From: Nocardia aurantia
GTDB lineage: Bacteria > Actinomycetota > Actinomycetes > Mycobacteriales > Mycobacteriaceae
Direction: 5' to 3'
Assembly (NCBI RefSeq): GCF_009604425.1
Contig: NZ_WEGI01000001.1
Location: forward strand, 773,038-837,037
Length of the DNA stretch: 64,000 bases
In this document: positions 33,787-45,263 of the stretch, piece by piece
Layout: the number at the start of each line of letters is the position of its first letter
Position numbering within the stretch: position 1 is the stretch's first letter
Translations under genes and position numbers: made by a program
The notes under the pieces: model-generated
Told to the model about the DNA's origin: nothing
What the model saw: only the letters and a program-made list of their open reading frames with translations
The model's database searches: none

Positions 33787-36700
33787 ATGCCCACCCCTCG
33801 TCCACCGTTGGCGGGACTGGCTGTGGTGGCCGGTGCCGATAGCTCGTTGCAGCAGGTCAGGGAGCTGATCGGGCGGTCTTTTGTGCAGTTGGTGGCGCCT
33901 TCGGCGATCCGGCCGTTCGTGGCCACTGCCATTGCGGGGGTGTCGGCCGGCGGGGACAGTGCGCAGCGGTCTGTGGTGGTGGTCACCGCCACGGGGCGGG
34001 AGGCCGACGATCTGACCGTCGAGTTGTCGGAGATCCTCGGGGACGGGGTGGCGTTGTTCCCCTCCTGGGAGACGCTGCCGCACGAGCGGCTGTCGCCGGG
34101 GGCCGACACGGTGGGGCGGCGGATGGAGGTGTTGCGGCGGCTCGCGCATCCGGAGGATCCGGTGTTCCGGGAGCCGTTGCGGGTGGTGGTGACCACCGTG
34201 CGGTCGCTGATGCAGCCGATGGCCGCCGGGCTCGGCGATATCGAGCCGATCGTGCTGCGGCGCGGGGCCGAATTCGACTTCGACGAATTGATCGAGCGGC
34301 TGGTCGAATTCGCGTACGAGCGGGTCGACATGGTCGGTAAGCGCGGCGAATTCGCCGTGCGGGGCGGCATTCTCGATCTGTTCCCGCCCACCGCGGATCA
34401 TCCGGTGCGCGTGGAGTTCCTGGGGGACGAGGTCGGTGAGCTGCGGGTGTTCTCGGTGGCCGATCAGCGGTCGCTGATCGAGGTGCCCGTGGAAGGCGTT
34501 GTCGCGCAACCCTGCCGGGAGTTGCTGCTGACCGCCGAGCTGCGGGAGCGGGCCGCGGCGGTGGCCGCCGACAATCCGGCGGACGCCGCGCTGGTCGAGA
34601 TGCTGGAGAAGCTGGCGCAGGGCATTCCGGTCGAGGGCATGGAGGCGTTGCTGCCGGTGCTGCGGCCGGGGCGGCTGCCACTGCTGACCGATGTGCTGCC
34701 GGCGGAAACCCATGTGCTGCTGTGCGATCCGGAGAAGGTCCGGACCCGTGCCGCGGATCTGGTACGGACCGGCCAGGAGTTCCTGGAGGCGTCGTGGACG
34801 GCGGCCTCGTTCGGCGCCGCCGCGCCGCTGGGCGCGCACGGGCTGGATCTGGCGGCCTCCGCGTATCAGGGGCTGGACGTGGTGCGCGCCGATGCCGAGG
34901 CGCGGGGGCTGCCGTGGTGGACGCTGAGCCCGCTGGCCTCCGACGATCCGGCCGAGGTGGTGCTGCCGGTGCTGGCCGCGCCCGCCGCCCGCGGCTCGCA
35001 GGAGCTGGTGGCGACCGTGTTCGCCTCGTTGCGGGCGCATGTGGCCGCGGACGCGCCGGGGGGCGGCGGGCGCGCGGTCATCGTGGTGGCCGGGCACGGC
35101 ACGGCGCAGCGCATCCTGGAGCGGCTCGGTGACGCCGAGGTGCCCGCCGCGCCGCTGGCGCCGGGCGCGGAACCCGAGCCCGGGCGGGTCGGGGTGCTGT
35201 GCGGGTCGCTGCACGACGGCATCGTCTTCGACGGCGCGCGGCTGGTCGTCATCGCCGAATCCGATCTCACCGGCAACCGGGTCACCGCGCCGGCCGAGGG
35301 GAAGAAGCTGCCGGCCCGCCGCCGCAACCAGGTCGATCCGCTGGCGCTGGCCGCGGGCGACATGGTCGTGCACGATCAGCACGGCATCGGCCGATTCGTC
35401 GAGATGATCGAGCGGACCGTCGGCGGTGCGCGGCGGGAGTACCTGGTCATCGAGTACGCGCCGGGCAAGCGCGGGCAGCCGGGCGACCGGTTGTTCGTGC
35501 CGATGGATTCCCTGGATCAGTTGTCCCGCTACGTCGGTGGCGAGATGCCCAGCCTGTCCAAACTCGGCGGCTCCGACTGGGCGAATACGAAACGCAAGGC
35601 GCGCAAGGCGGTTCGCGAGATCGCGACCGAGCTGGTGCAGTTGTACGCGGCCCGTCAGGCCGCGCCGGGACACGCGTTCGGGCCGGACACCCCCTGGCAG
35701 CGCGAGATGGAGGACGCGTTCGCGTTCACCGAGACCGTCGATCAGCTCACCGCGATCGCCGAGGTGAAATCCGATATGGAACGGGCCGTCCCGATGGACC
35801 GTGTGATCTGCGGCGACGTCGGTTACGGCAAGACCGAGATCGCGGTGCGGGCGGCGTTCAAGGCGGTGCAGGACGGTAAGCAGGTCGCGGTGCTGGTACC
35901 CACCACCCTGCTGGCCCAGCAGCATCTGCAGACCTTCACCGAGCGGACCGCGGGCTTCCCGGTCGTGGTGAAGGGGCTGTCCCGCTTCACCGATCCGGGC
36001 GATTCGCGTGCGGTACTCGACGGCATGACCACCGGCGAGGTCGACATCGTCGTCGGCACCCACCGCCTGTTGCAGACCGGGATCCGATGGAAGGATCTGG
36101 GCCTGGTGATCATCGACGAGGAGCAGCGCTTCGGTGTCGAGCACAAGGAGCACATCAAGGCGCTGCGCACCCATGTCGACGTGCTCACCATGTCGGCCAC
36201 CCCGATCCCGCGCACCCTGGAGATGAGCCTGGCCGGCATCCGGGAGATGTCGACCATCCTCACCCCGCCGGAGGAGCGGCATCCGGTGCTGACCTACGTC
36301 GGCGGCTACAACGAGAAACAGGTCGCCGCCGCGGTCCGCCGCGAGTTGCTGCGCGACGGCCAGGTGTTCTACGTGCACAACCGGGTGAACTCGATCGACA
36401 AGGCCGCCAAGGGGATTCGCGATCTGGTGCCGGAGGCGCGGGTGGCGGTCGCGCACGGCCAGATGAACGAGGACACGCTGGAGAAGACCGTTCAGGGCTT
36501 CTGGGAGCGGGAGTACGACGTGCTGGTCTGCACTACCATCATCGAAACCGGTCTGGACATCTCGAATGCCAACACCCTGATCGTGGAACGTGCCGACGCC
36601 CTTGGTCTTTCGCAGCTGCACCAGTTGCGCGGCCGGGTCGGACGCAGCCGGGAGCGGGGGTACGCGTACTTCCTGTACCCGCCGGAGAAGCCGCTCACCG

Positions 36701-37443
36701 AGACCGCCTACGACCGGCTCGCCACCATCTCGCAGAACTCGGATCTGGGTGCGGGCATGGCCGTCGCGATGAAGGACCTCGAGATCCGCGGCGCCGGCAA
36801 CGTGCTCGGCGCGGAACAGTCCGGGCACGTCGCCGGGGTCGGTTTCGACCTGTACGTGCGGCTGGTCGGCGAGGCGGTGGAGGCGTACCGCGCCGCCGCC
36901 GACGGCCGCCCGATCACCACCGACGAGGAGGTGAAGGAGGTGCGCATCGACCTGCCGGTGGACGCGCACATCCCGCCGGACTACATCGCCAGCGACCGGC
37001 TGCGGCTGGAGGCGTACCGCAAACTCGCTGCGGCGGTGGATGATTCGGCACTGGCTGCGGTGGTGGAGGAGCTCGTCGACCGGTACGGGCCGCTGCCCGT
37101 CGAGGTCGGCCGGTTGGTCTCGGTGGCCCGCCTGCGCCTGCTGTGCCGCGAGTACGGTATCGCCGAGGCCGGCGTCACCGGCACCACTCTGAAGATCTCG
37201 CCGTTGCAGCTGCCCGATTCGAAACAGTTGCGGCTCAAGCGAATCTACCCGTCGGCGACCTACCGCCCGACCACCGGCGTCGTGCAGGTGCCGTTGCCGC
37301 GGGTGGAGGACAGCGTCGGCGCCGCCCGCGTCCGCGACGTACAGGTGCTCCAGTTCGTCGCCGATCTGCTGCTGGCGCTGGACGGAAAGGCCCAGGGCTC
37401 GGTCGATCTCGCCGTCGCGACCGACGTGCCGGCCGCGCGATGA
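33787..37443 (+). CDS. mfd: Transcription-repair coupling factor Mfd
   Basis: 1218 residues from the ATG at 33787. It displaces RNA polymerase stalled at DNA damage and recruits UvrA. UvrB-like N-module (~1-340) with '[29 protein letters not shown]' and '[25 protein letters not shown]'. RNA polymerase-interacting CarD-like domain (~510-580) with '[17 protein letters not shown]'. SF2 translocase with Walker A '[16 protein letters not shown]' near 675, '[14 protein letters not shown]' near 774, '[21 protein letters not shown]', '[19 protein letters not shown]', '[18 protein letters not shown]'. C-terminal TRCF domain ~1030-1190. The stop overlaps the mazG ATG (ATGA). Positional ortholog of Rv1020. 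Confidence 0.97.
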   Translation: MPTPRPPLAGLAVVAGADSSLQQVRELIGRSFVQLVAPSAIRPFVATAIAGVSAGGDSAQRSVVVVTATGREADDLTVELSEILGDGVALFPSWETLPHERLSPGADTVGRRMEVLRRLAHPEDPVFREPLRVVVTTVRSLMQPMAAGLGDIEPIVLRRGAEFDFDELIERLVEFAYERVDMVGKRGEFAVRGGILDLFPPTADHPVRVEFLGDEVGELRVFSVADQRSLIEVPVEGVVAQPCRELLLTAELRERAAAVAADNPADAALVEMLEKLAQGIPVEGMEALLPVLRPGRLPLLTDVLPAETHVLLCDPEKVRTRAADLVRTGQEFLEASWTAASFGAAAPLGAHGLDLAASAYQGLDVVRADAEARGLPWWTLSPLASDDPAEVVLPVLAAPAARGSQELVATVFASLRAHVAADAPGGGGRAVIVVAGHGTAQRILERLGDAEVPAAPLAPGAEPEPGRVGVLCGSLHDGIVFDGARLVVIAESDLTGNRVTAPAEGKKLPARRRNQVDPLALAAGDMVVHDQHGIGRFVEMIERTVGGARREYLVIEYAPGKRGQPGDRLFVPMDSLDQLSRYVGGEMPSLSKLGGSDWANTKRKARKAVREIATELVQLYAARQAAPGHAFGPDTPWQREMEDAFAFTETVDQLTAIAEVKSDMERAVPMDRVICGDVGYGKTEIAVRAAFKAVQDGKQVAVLVPTTLLAQQHLQTFTERTAGFPVVVKGLSRFTDPGDSRAVLDGMTTGEVDIVVGTHRLLQTGIRWKDLGLVIIDEEQRFGVEHKEHIKALRTHVDVLTMSATPIPRTLEMSLAGIREMSTILTPPEERHPVLTYVGGYNEKQVAAAVRRELLRDGQVFYVHNRVNSIDKAAKGIRDLVPEARVAVAHGQMNEDTLEKTVQGFWEREYDVLVCTTIIETGLDISNANTLIVERADALGLSQLHQLRGRVGRSRERGYAYFLYPPEKPLTETAYDRLATISQNSDLGAGMAVAMKDLEIRGAGNVLGAEQSGHVAGVGFDLYVRLVGEAVEAYRAAADGRPITTDEEVKEVRIDLPVDAHIPPDYIASDRLRLEAYRKLAAAVDDSALAAVVEELVDRYGPLPVEVGRLVSVARLRLLCREYGIAEAGVTGTTLKISPLQLPDSKQLRLKRIYPSATYRPTTGVVQVPLPRVEDSVGAARVRDVQVLQFVADLLLALDGKAQGSVDLAVATDVPAAR

Positions 37444-38522
37444 CGGAGGTCGGCCGCCACCACGCCGGACCCGGTCTCCGTGGCGCCGAATCCGATCCGG
37501 GTGGCGCCGGATCGGGCGGCTACGTATCCGGGACGAATCCCGGTGCGGCCGCGCGGGATGCCGCTGCCCCGGGTGTCGGCGCAGCCGGCGTACCGGACGA
37601 CGGTGCGCCGGCCGTACCGGACAGCGGAGCGGCCGCGACCGAAGCGAGTCTTGCCGTGCCGGAATCGAAATTCGGTGCCGGTGGCGCTCCCGGCGCGGAT
37701 TCCGGTATGTACGATCGGGCGTCCCCGGACCGGCCCGGACCGGGTGCGGGTCCCCGGTGCCGCGCGCCGGGTGATCCGGCACCGCCGGCGCCGAGCCCGG
37801 TGCCGCTGCCGATGCCGGCGGCCGAGGATTACCGGGTCGCGATGGATTCGGCGTCGATGGCCCGCAGCCTCGCCGAGGCGGTCGACGTGATGGACCGGCT
37901 GTGGCAGTTCGGCGGCTGGGAGGTCACCCAGACCCACGACTCGTTGCGGCCGTATCTGCTCGAGGAGACCTACGAACTGCTCGACGCCATCCAGGCGGGC
38001 GATGCCGACGCCATCCGCGAGGAACTCGGCGACCTGTTGTTGCAGGTGCTGTTCCACTCCCGGATCGCCGAGGCCGCAGGCGAATTCACCGTCGACGACG
38101 TGGCCGCGACCCTGGTGGCCAAGCTGGTGCACCGCAGCCCGCACCTGGACGGCGCGCCGGCCGACCCGGACGCCGACGTCGAGGCGAAGATCGCCGCGCA
38201 GGAACGCGCCTGGGAGGAGCGCAAATCCGCCGAGAAGGCCCGTCGCTCCTGCCTGGACGGCATCGCGATGGCCCAGCCGGCCCTCGCCCTCGCGGAGAAG
38301 ATCGGTTCCCGTGCCACCGCCGCCGGGCTGCCCGAGGATCTGATCCCCGAGGATTTACGCCTGATCAGGCTCGGCGGGCCGGGTAGCGCGGAGGAACGAC
38401 TGCGCAAGGCCACGCTGGATTTCGCCGCGCGGATCCGCGGCGCGGAAGATGCCGCCGAGGTCGCCCGGGGTGCGCGTGCGCCGCTCGCCGCGGCCGACTG
38501 GCATGCCCACTGGCCGCGCTGA
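37440..38522 (+). CDS. mazG: Nucleoside triphosphate pyrophosphohydrolase MazG with long N-terminal extension
   Basis: 360 residues. The MazG domain begins near residue 150: '[69 protein letters not shown]' includes the EExxE..ExxD metal site. It hydrolyses dNTPs and aberrant NTPs in the cytosol. The first ~130 residues are Gly/Ala/Pro-rich and probably disordered, longer than in M. tuberculosis MazG (325 residues total). ATG at 37440 overlaps the mfd stop by 4 bp, so the start is well supported. Positional ortholog of Rv1021. Confidence 0.92.
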   Translation: MTEVGRHHAGPGLRGAESDPGGAGSGGYVSGTNPGAAARDAAAPGVGAAGVPDDGAPAVPDSGAAATEASLAVPESKFGAGGAPGADSGMYDRASPDRPGPGAGPRCRAPGDPAPPAPSPVPLPMPAAEDYRVAMDSASMARSLAEAVDVMDRLWQFGGWEVTQTHDSLRPYLLEETYELLDAIQAGDADAIREELGDLLLQVLFHSRIAEAAGEFTVDDVAATLVAKLVHRSPHLDGAPADPDADVEAKIAAQERAWEERKSAEKARRSCLDGIAMAQPALALAEKIGSRATAAGLPEDLIPEDLRLIRLGGPGSAEERLRKATLDFAARIRGAEDAAEVARGARAPLAAADWHAHWPR

Positions 38523-38537
38523 GCCGCGTCCCGATAG

Positions 38538-41027
38538 CTAGCCGTTGTTCAGCGCGTCCACGACCGCCGCGTGCGAGCTCGCCCACGCACTCATCACCGC
38601 CGGGTCGCCCGACCAGTGCTCGCCGGGCGGCACCAGCGCGTTCCACGGTGTTCGCTTCGTACCGGTCGCCCACAGATCGGTGTTGGTTGCGGCGGAGATG
38701 GATCGTCTGGCATCTCGCAGCAGCTGTGGATCTTGCGGGTTCGCGACGTATTTGTTGACGGAATCCAGGATTTCCTCCGCATGCCGAGTACCGATCGCGT
38801 CCATCATGCGGGTGGCGTTCACCTGAGAGATCCCGTTCAGCACGGCATCATCCGCGGCGGAGACCGTACCGCCGCTGGCGACCTTCTGGAGGAAGCTGAT
38901 TTTGGTTTCGGTGGGGTTGGCGAAGTAATCGTTGACCCATGTGCTCTGCGGCCCGTGCGAATTGCCGTGGTCGAGTGTGACACCGCCGCGATATGTCCGA
39001 TGGAAACGGAAGGCGGTGGCCTGCAATGTGGCGATCGCCGCTGCGGCGTCCGGTGCTTCGCCCACGCCGGCGACCATGTCCAGCGCGGTGGCGTTGACGC
39101 GGTGCACCGCGGACACCACATGTCCGAGATTCTTGTTGGACAGCGTCCAGCCGTTGGCATCGGATTCGACGATCTGCCAAGCGCGAACCGCCCGGTGGAT
39201 GGTCTCGTCGCCGTAGTGTGCCTTGAGCAGTGCCGCCCGGGCATCCGCTGACTTGCCGCCGACGTCCATCAGACCCTGCAGCGACACGGCCGCGCCGAGC
39301 AACGACCTCTGGCTGGCGCCACCCGCGAGAATCGAGCTGCCGCCGCGCCCCTCGACCGCGGCGAGGGCGGCCTTCCAGTACAGCGGGCGATGCATGTACG
39401 ACTGCGCATAGTCGCCGTCGGGCCCGCCGACTCCGTCGGCGCCCCAGAATCCCCACTGCCCGACCTGGGAGCGCTTCTCCATCCGCGCGTTCGGCCGCAG
39501 CGGATTACGGGTCCGGCCCCACAGGAATTCGGTGATGGGTGAATTGCCGATGGTGGAGGCGGCGGCGAAGATCGGCAGCATGCCCGCGCCGAGCGAATGG
39601 TTCGCTCCCATCGTCCCCATGCCGATCGCTCGTGCGCTTCCGCTGCCGCCGCCCGAGCCACCCTTGGTGCCGGCGCTCTGCACCGCCAGCGCGAACCGAT
39701 TGGCGATCCATTCGTTACCGCTGTGCAGACTTCGATTGAGTCGTTTCAATTGGAAGATCGCGATGATCTCCAGGACAGCGCCGATGACGAACACCACCAT
39801 CACCTGATCCCCGGCGGCGTCGAACAGGTCGCGCAGGATCAGCACATAGACGCCGAGGAAGATCGTGAACGCCGTCATCCGGGCGGCGGCCACGAAGCCG
39901 TCGACGATGTTGCGGATGAGGAAGGTCTGGGTCGGGCCGTACACGAAACCGCCTGCGGCGAAACCGAATATCGACATCAGGCCGTGGTAGATGGTGTCCA
40001 GTGCCGCCCAGATCACCTTGATCGCCAGCGTCGCGCCGAACAGCAACAGAATCGTTCCGGACAGCAGGAGCAGCACCCCGGTCGCGATCTGCTCGAAACC
40101 CGGATTGTTCATGGTTTCGGCGGCAGCGGTGTCCCCGCAACCGCCGATGCCCTTCTTCACCTGGTTCTCGTTGCCGGCCGCCACGCCGGCCGACCACATG
40201 GCGCGGCACCCGGCCTCGGTGTCGATCACATGGCCGAAGTTCCACACCTGCAGCGGCCGCCGGGCGAAATTGTCGGTGAGGGTGGCCTGCATGGTCGCGA
40301 CCATGTTCGTCGGATCGACAGTGGCGTTGCCGTTCAGGCCGGCGGCCACCTCGATGCCGAGGTCACGGCCCTGGGCCACCAGGCCGTTCGAGGACAGCAC
40401 GTCGGCGAGCGGCTCGGACAGGAACAGCGGCCCGAGGACGCCGACCATCACCATCGTCGCGGCCTGGATGGTGGCCTTGGCGACGTAGCCGCGGATGACG
40501 AACCAGGCCACGAAGAACGCCCCGATCGTGGCGGCGGTGATCAGCATCGCGGGCGTGGTTATCTGCCCGGTCAGGCTGTGACCGACCGCGAGCAGGGCCT
40601 TGGATATCAGGTTCAGCCACGCGAAACTCAGCGCGTAACCGATCAGCCAGATCGCGGTGATCACGATGATCTTCCAGCCCGCGAACTCCAGGCCCAGCAC
40701 GATCGACAATGCCGTGTTGCCGGGGTGCAGAATGCTGCCGTGATCGGTGGCGAAGAGATAATTCGAGGCCTGTACGCCGGAGGAATCGGCGACATGGGTC
40801 CAGGAGAGCGCGCTGCCGACCGAGGAACCCGCGGTCCGCTCGCCGGTGTCGGCGGCCGCGGCCGTCCCCAGCAAACCTGGAAATACGAATAACACGAAGA
40901 GCCCGGCCGACAGTCCGGCCGTCCACCGCCGTCGCCGCGTCGCCAGTACCCAGGCGCGTGCGCGCCGAAGCATTCCGGGCAATCGCAGGCATGCCGGATC
41001 CCACGGACCCGATTTCCTGTTGTTCAC
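38538..41027 (-). CDS. Polytopic membrane protein, TrbL/VirB6-like topology, orphan
   Basis: ~829 residues if the GTG at 41027 is used; 811 if the ATG at 40973. Signal-like helix 'AGLSAGLFVLFVFPGLLG' ending AAAA. Helices 'WKIIVITAIWLIGYALSFAWL', 'MLITAATIGAFFVAWFVI' and 'MVMVGVLGPLFL'. Then an external loop of ~100 residues with two Cys, two or more helices around 'GVLLLLSGTILLLFGATLAIKVIW', and three more up to 'VVFVIGAVLEIIAIFQL'. The final ~370 residues are soluble, starting with a Gly/Ser linker. This architecture resembles TrbL/VirB6 channel subunits of conjugation systems, but no other transfer gene is nearby. It lies alone on the minus strand in a conserved housekeeping region. Function unknown. 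Confidence 0.7.
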   Translation of the reverse strand: MNNRKSGPWDPACLRLPGMLRRARAWVLATRRRRWTAGLSAGLFVLFVFPGLLGTAAAADTGERTAGSSVGSALSWTHVADSSGVQASNYLFATDHGSILHPGNTALSIVLGLEFAGWKIIVITAIWLIGYALSFAWLNLISKALLAVGHSLTGQITTPAMLITAATIGAFFVAWFVIRGYVAKATIQAATMVMVGVLGPLFLSEPLADVLSSNGLVAQGRDLGIEVAAGLNGNATVDPTNMVATMQATLTDNFARRPLQVWNFGHVIDTEAGCRAMWSAGVAAGNENQVKKGIGGCGDTAAAETMNNPGFEQIATGVLLLLSGTILLLFGATLAIKVIWAALDTIYHGLMSIFGFAAGGFVYGPTQTFLIRNIVDGFVAAARMTAFTIFLGVYVLILRDLFDAAGDQVMVVFVIGAVLEIIAIFQLKRLNRSLHSGNEWIANRFALAVQSAGTKGGSGGGSGSARAIGMGTMGANHSLGAGMLPIFAAASTIGNSPITEFLWGRTRNPLRPNARMEKRSQVGQWGFWGADGVGGPDGDYAQSYMHRPLYWKAALAAVEGRGGSSILAGGASQRSLLGAAVSLQGLMDVGGKSADARAALLKAHYGDETIHRAVRAWQIVESDANGWTLSNKNLGHVVSAVHRVNATALDMVAGVGEAPDAAAAIATLQATAFRFHRTYRGGVTLDHGNSHGPQSTWVNDYFANPTETKISFLQKVASGGTVSAADDAVLNGISQVNATRMMDAIGTRHAEEILDSVNKYVANPQDPQLLRDARRSISAATNTDLWATGTKRTPWNALVPPGEHWSGDPAVMSAWASSHAAVVDALNNG

Positions 41028-41301
41028 CGCTGCAACCTGATTCGTTTCCGCCCGTACCGAACCAGGACATGACACCGGCAAGTACGCGCTCGAAGCGGGT
41101 ATTCCTCAGGGCTGCTCAACAGTCCCCGGAATGACGCTTCAACGCTACTGGCGCGGCATGAACGAGCGGGCTCCGGTCAGTGAACTCCACACTGCGAAAA
41201 TTACGGAACCAGTTGGTATTTCGCTCCCGAAGAGCCCGCCCGTGTTCATCTCCGGTTCGCTGTCGGGCGTGGTATGGGCGCACCCGGGCCGGGAACGGTA
41301 C

Positions 41302-41598
41302 CTAGCCCTCGGCCAGGTACCTTTCCACGCTCTCCACCTTGCTGACCAGGCCGCCGGTAACACCCGGGCGAATGTCGGCCTTGATCACCAGGCTGCAGCG
41401 GGGCGCGACGGCCATGACGGCGTCGGTGGCCTGTTTGATGACCGCCATCACCTCGTCCCATTCACCCTCGACGGAGGTGAACATGGCGTTGGTCTCGTTG
41501 GGCAGGCCGCTGGCCCGGACGACGCGGACCGCCGCGGCGACGGCCCGTCCGACATCCTCGCCCGCGCCGAGCGGGGTCACGGAGAACGCTGCGATCAT
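41302..41598 (-). CDS. MTH1187/YkoF-type thiamine-binding family protein (DUF77)
   Basis: 98 residues: '[79 protein letters not shown]'. The single ferredoxin-like domain with 'AFSVTPLG' and 'IKADIRPG' defines the DUF77/MTH1187 family, some of whose members bind thiamine or hydroxymethylpyrimidine. Start chosen at 41598; an ATG at 41610 overlapping the preceding stop is also possible. Co-transcribed with the split-barrel gene just upstream (4-bp spacing). Confidence 0.8.
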   Translation of the reverse strand: MIAAFSVTPLGAGEDVGRAVAAAVRVVRASGLPNETNAMFTSVEGEWDEVMAVIKQATDAVMAVAPRCSLVIKADIRPGVTGGLVSKVESVERYLAEG

Positions 41599-41602
41599 TC
41601 GG

Positions 41603-42079
41603 TCAATCATCCTCGCCGGCGAGGCGGTGCAGGGTGTCGACCCGCGCTTGCAGATAGCGCAATTCCGATTCGTCGAGAACGGCCCGCCGGATCCCGCCGG
41701 TGACCTGGAAGGCGGACTGCCGGTGATCGTCGATGACGTCCACATCGATCGCGACGGCCACGTAGTCCTCGGCGCCGGGCATCGGGTCGGCGACCACATG
41801 GGCAAGGCCGCGGGCGCACAACGCCACATCGCCGTCCGCGAGCAGCAGCAGCGCGACGTCCGGGCGCTTGCGCAACCGGGCCAACGATCCGCGATCGTAT
41901 TTGAGGCTCAACAGGATTCGCCGATCCCCGGCGCGCACCGGCCAGGAGACGGGGATCGCGTGCGGTCCGGGATCGGTGGTGATCAGCACTCCGATCGTGT
42001 CCAGCGGCCAGTGCGGTAGGGCATCCAGCTCGGGGTGCGCTGTCGAGGGCTGTTGACGTTCCTGGGCTCGGGCTACCAT
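41603..42079 (-). CDS. Pyridoxamine 5'-phosphate oxidase family protein
   Basis: 158 residues. Split-barrel: '[69 protein letters not shown]' (~28-97) with the usual two β-hairpins and basic cofactor patch. '[34 protein letters not shown]' follows. Cofactor (FMN, F420 or heme) not predictable. ATG at 42079. It precedes the thiamine-binding-like gene by a few bases. Confidence 0.75.
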   Translation of the reverse strand: MVARAQERQQPSTAHPELDALPHWPLDTIGVLITTDPGPHAIPVSWPVRAGDRRILLSLKYDRGSLARLRKRPDVALLLLADGDVALCARGLAHVVADPMPGAEDYVAVAIDVDVIDDHRQSAFQVTGGIRRAVLDESELRYLQARVDTLHRLAGEDD

Positions 42080-42725
42080 GCGTCACCTCACGGTCGGCTC
42101 ACGCGGCGGGCTGGGCCACGCGTAAGTGCAGTGTAAGCCGTTGTGTCACATGCCCGCTCGAGGTAGGGGGTGCGAGATCGAGAATCGCCGATGAATCCGG
42201 TGTGCACGAAAGTGGCCGACATAGTATCAGCGTTGGTGAGCCTAACCTCGGTCGAGGGCGCCGACCGGGCGTCGCCGGAGGTTCGGCGCGGTTCCGTTAC
42301 CGTCGTGAAAAAGAGGTGTGACCTGCGCTGGCTCGGGTTGACTAATGGGCACCCCCGGTTGCATCATTCGTAACAGTTCCCCGACCGCTCGTGGTCGGGC
42401 AGGTTACCGGCCGATGGCCGTCCGGTGAAGCGAGTCGTCCATACCGTTCGTGTGCGTGTCCGCGCCGAGGTGCAGGTGGTACGGCCGCACAGCAGCAGGA
42501 TCCGTCGACGCATACGCGCGTCCGGCCGTGAGTGAGGTGAGAACTGATGGAGCTCCGATTCGATCGGCGACCGTCCGGCATGCAGCCGCTCGGCGAGCAG
42601 CGATTGTGGGCGGCGTTTCCGAACAGTCACCCCGCGCGGCCGATCCGGTCGCGCTGACCCGGTGTTTTCCAGCCCTCCGCCGTCTCGGCGGCGGGTATTC
42701 GCCCGCGTATGCAGGAGAGATGGTG
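42080..42725. other. 646-bp intergenic region between divergent genes
   Basis: No convincing gene. It holds a perfect hairpin cccgacc/ggtcggg with a 6-nt loop at 42380-42399. An imperfect iron-box-like word (gttggtgagcctaacctcg, 42234-42252, 13 of 19 matches) is present but not strong enough to call. The ribosome site of the Stealth gene, gcaggaga, is at 42711-42718. The long leader suggests regulation of the polysaccharide gene. Confidence 0.4.
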
Positions 42726-44165
42726 ATGATGGATTTCGATGCGATGAGCGCGATCGGCCCGGCGGCCACGACCACGGCTACGGCCACGGCGGCGGTGCTC
42801 GACGACCTGCGCTGGCTGCGGACCGAGCTGACCGCGGCGGAAGTGCCCTTCCTGCTGGTGCGGGACGCCGACGCGCGGCCGGTGCTGGCGGTCGACGCCG
42901 CGCAGCGGCCGGCGCTGCGCCGGGTGCTGGGTGCGGCGATCACTTCCGGATTCAGCTGTAACGAACTGCGTCACAACGTTTTCCGGCTGGGGCGAGATCT
43001 CGACCCGGCCCACCACGTGGAACTCGAGCTCTGGCGGTACCACGGCGACACGGTCGAGTGTCCGCGCCCGAATGCGTTGACCCGCAGCGTCTTCGACCTC
43101 GCCGACGTCGAGTACACGACCGTGCTGGCGTTCGACGCGGGCTGGCCGACCCTGGCCGGCATGTTCGATCCGCACCCGGCCGATGTCGGGTTCGACATCG
43201 ACATCGTCTACTCGTGGGTGGACGGCTCCGATCCCGAATTCCGTGCTCGCCGTGCGGGAATGATGGCCCAGGTGGTGGTCGGCGAGGGCGACGCCGCCGA
43301 CGCCCGCATCCGCCAGATCGACGAGTTGAAGTACGCGCTGCGTTCGGTGCACAAGAACGCGCCGTGGATCCGGCGCATCTTCATCGCCACCGACTCGCGG
43401 GTGCCGCACTGGCTGGCCGACGACCCGAAGGTCACCATTGTCCGTGCGGTGGACCACTTCTCGGACGTGAGTGTCCTGCCGGTCTTCAACTCGCACGCCG
43501 TCGAATGCCAGCTGCAGCACATCGAGGGATTGTCGGAGCACTTCCTGTACTCCAACGACGACATGTTCTTCGCCCGGCCCGTGCGGCCGTCGATGTTCTT
43601 CACCCCGGCCGGCATCAGCCGGTTCGTCGAGGCGGGCACCCGCATCGGCCCCGGCCCGAACAACGAGCGGCGCAGCGGTTTCGAGAACGCGGCGCGGGTG
43701 AACCGGGAGCTGCTGGCGCGGCGGTTCGGACATGTCATCACCCGGCATCTGGAACACACGCCGGTGCCGTTGCGGCGCAGCGTGCTGCTCGAGATGGAGC
43801 GGGAATTCCCGGCGGAGTTCGCCCGTACCCGGGCGAGCCGGTTCCGGTCCGCCACCGACATCTCGGTCACGAATTCGCTGTACCACTACTACGCCGCTTT
43901 CACCGGCCGCGCGGTACCGCAGGAGGCCGCGAAGATGCGCTATGTCGACACCACCTGCCACGCCGGACTGGCTGTGCTCGACAACCTCGCCCGGCGCCGC
44001 AATGTCGACTTCTTCTGCCTCAACGACGGCAGCTTCCCCGAGGTCGCGGAGGCCGAACGAGTGCGGGTCGTCTCCGAATTCCTGGAGGGCTACTTCCCCG
44101 AGCCGGCGCCGTGGGAGCACGGCGCCGACCGGCGGCAGCTGGCCGTGGAACCGGGCGCCGCGTGA
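42726..44165 (+). CDS. cpsY: Stealth family sugar-phosphotransferase (CpsY-like)
   Basis: 479 residues from the ATG at 42726 (seven bases after gcaggaga; neighbouring ATGs at 42720 and 42729 are possible). Four Stealth regions: CR1 'DIDIVYSWVDGSDPEFR' near 157, CR2 'RQIDELKYALRSVHKNAPWIRRIFIATDSRVPHWL' to 'YSNDDMFFARPV' (~198-290), CR3 'VTNSLYHYYAAFTGRAV' near 380, CR4 'FFCLNDG' near 428. These enzymes transfer hexose-1-phosphate units to make phosphoglycan or capsule. Residues 1-150 are a variable N-domain. Synteny with Rv0806c (cpsY), which is likewise convergent with the Rv0805 phosphodiesterase, is strong support. Confidence 0.9.
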   Translation: MMDFDAMSAIGPAATTTATATAAVLDDLRWLRTELTAAEVPFLLVRDADARPVLAVDAAQRPALRRVLGAAITSGFSCNELRHNVFRLGRDLDPAHHVELELWRYHGDTVECPRPNALTRSVFDLADVEYTTVLAFDAGWPTLAGMFDPHPADVGFDIDIVYSWVDGSDPEFRARRAGMMAQVVVGEGDAADARIRQIDELKYALRSVHKNAPWIRRIFIATDSRVPHWLADDPKVTIVRAVDHFSDVSVLPVFNSHAVECQLQHIEGLSEHFLYSNDDMFFARPVRPSMFFTPAGISRFVEAGTRIGPGPNNERRSGFENAARVNRELLARRFGHVITRHLEHTPVPLRRSVLLEMEREFPAEFARTRASRFRSATDISVTNSLYHYYAAFTGRAVPQEAAKMRYVDTTCHAGLAVLDNLARRRNVDFFCLNDGSFPEVAEAERVRVVSEFLEGYFPEPAPWEHGADRRQLAVEPGAA

Positions 44166-44175
44166 GACCGGCCCG

Positions 44176-45129
44176 CTAGGCGACGGTCTCGCCGTCCGCC
44201 TCCCGGGCGCCGGTACGCCGCTGCACCACATGCGGGATGCCGGACGCCGGCGGGATCACGATGCCCGCTTCGGCGAGCCGCTCGGTCGTCTGGGCCGCGG
44301 TGGCCGGACGGCCGACGGTAGGGCCCTCGTCGATCGGCACCACCGAATGCATCACGGTATCCGGATAGATGTGCACGTAGTTGAAGCCCTGGGCGCCGTC
44401 GCGGCCACGCTGTCCGCCGACCTCGACCGCCAGATCCTGGGTGTAGCAGGCCGACGAGGCCACCGACACCGGGATCCCGGCGAAGGTCCCCGTGGTGGAG
44501 AAGTGCAGATGCCCGGACAGGATGCTGCGCACATCGGTGCCGTCCAGCACGTCCGCCAGCGCGCGCTGGTCGCGCAGCTCGACCGTGACCGCCAGATCCT
44601 GGATGTACGGGATCGGCGGGTGGTGCATGGCCAGGATCGTCCCGAACGGCGCCGGTTCGTCCAGGACCGAACGCAGCCAGGCCAGCTGCGCGGCGGAGAT
44701 CTCGCCGTGGTGCTCGCCCGGGATGGTGGTGTCCAGGGTGACGATCCGCAGCCCGTCGAACTGGTACACCCGGTCCAGGGGTTCGGCCGAGCGTTCCTCG
44801 TCGAGCAGGTGTTCGCGGAAGGTGGCGCGATCGTCGTGGTTGCCGTTCAACCACACCACCGGCGCGTCCACCGCCGTCGCGAACGGTTCCACCAGCGCGC
44901 GCAGCTTGTCGTACGCGCGGGCCTCGCCACGGTCGGTGAGGTCGCCGGTGAAGACGATCGCGGTCGGGGTGATACGGCTGGCGAGGGCCCGCTCCAGCAG
45001 CCGGCGCAGCCGCCGCTCGGAGTCGACCGCGCCGTACAGTTCGCCGTCGCCGGCGATGAAGTGGGTATCGCTGAAGTGGAACAACACGTGATCCGGTTGC
45101 GGATACTCCGCGACTCTGGTGATGTGCAC
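44176..45129 (-). CDS. Class III cyclic-nucleotide phosphodiesterase (Rv0805/CpdA-like)
   Basis: 317 residues. Metallophosphoesterase metal ligands in order: 'FSDTHF' (D-x-H, ~20), '[14 protein letters not shown]' (GD, ~60), '[12 protein letters not shown]' (GNHD, ~95), 'AMHHPPIP' (H, ~170), '[11 protein letters not shown]' (GHLH, ~207). The C-terminal ~50 residues match the flexible tail of Rv0805, which hydrolyses 2',3'- and 3',5'-cAMP and associates with the envelope. GTG at 45129 with gggaggag. It converges on cpsY with 10 bp between stops, as in M. tuberculosis. Confidence 0.9.
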   Translation of the reverse strand: MHITRVAEYPQPDHVLFHFSDTHFIAGDGELYGAVDSERRLRRLLERALASRITPTAIVFTGDLTDRGEARAYDKLRALVEPFATAVDAPVVWLNGNHDDRATFREHLLDEERSAEPLDRVYQFDGLRIVTLDTTIPGEHHGEISAAQLAWLRSVLDEPAPFGTILAMHHPPIPYIQDLAVTVELRDQRALADVLDGTDVRSILSGHLHFSTTGTFAGIPVSVASSACYTQDLAVEVGGQRGRDGAQGFNYVHIYPDTVMHSVVPIDEGPTVGRPATAAQTTERLAEAGIVIPPASGIPHVVQRRTGAREADGETVA

Positions 45130-45263
45130 CGGACTCCTCCCGGGGCGGGCGTACGTCGTGACGTCGAGCTCCGGGCCAGAATAGCGAAGCCGTCCTGCTC
45201 GGTATGCCGACGGCCGGTGACGAGCCGCTTACCGGCCGATGAGAGTTTCGTGCCGGTCGGCGA

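Noticed and set aside
33757..37782. Very long antisense open frame opposite mfd
   Set aside because: Arg/His/Gln-rich junk typical of the antisense frame of high-GC genes; mfd is unambiguous on the plus strand.
42234..42252. Iron-box-like sequence gttggtgagcctaacctcg
   Set aside because: Only 13 of 19 positions match and both outer ends fail; neighbouring genes are not iron genes. Mentioned only in the intergenic note.
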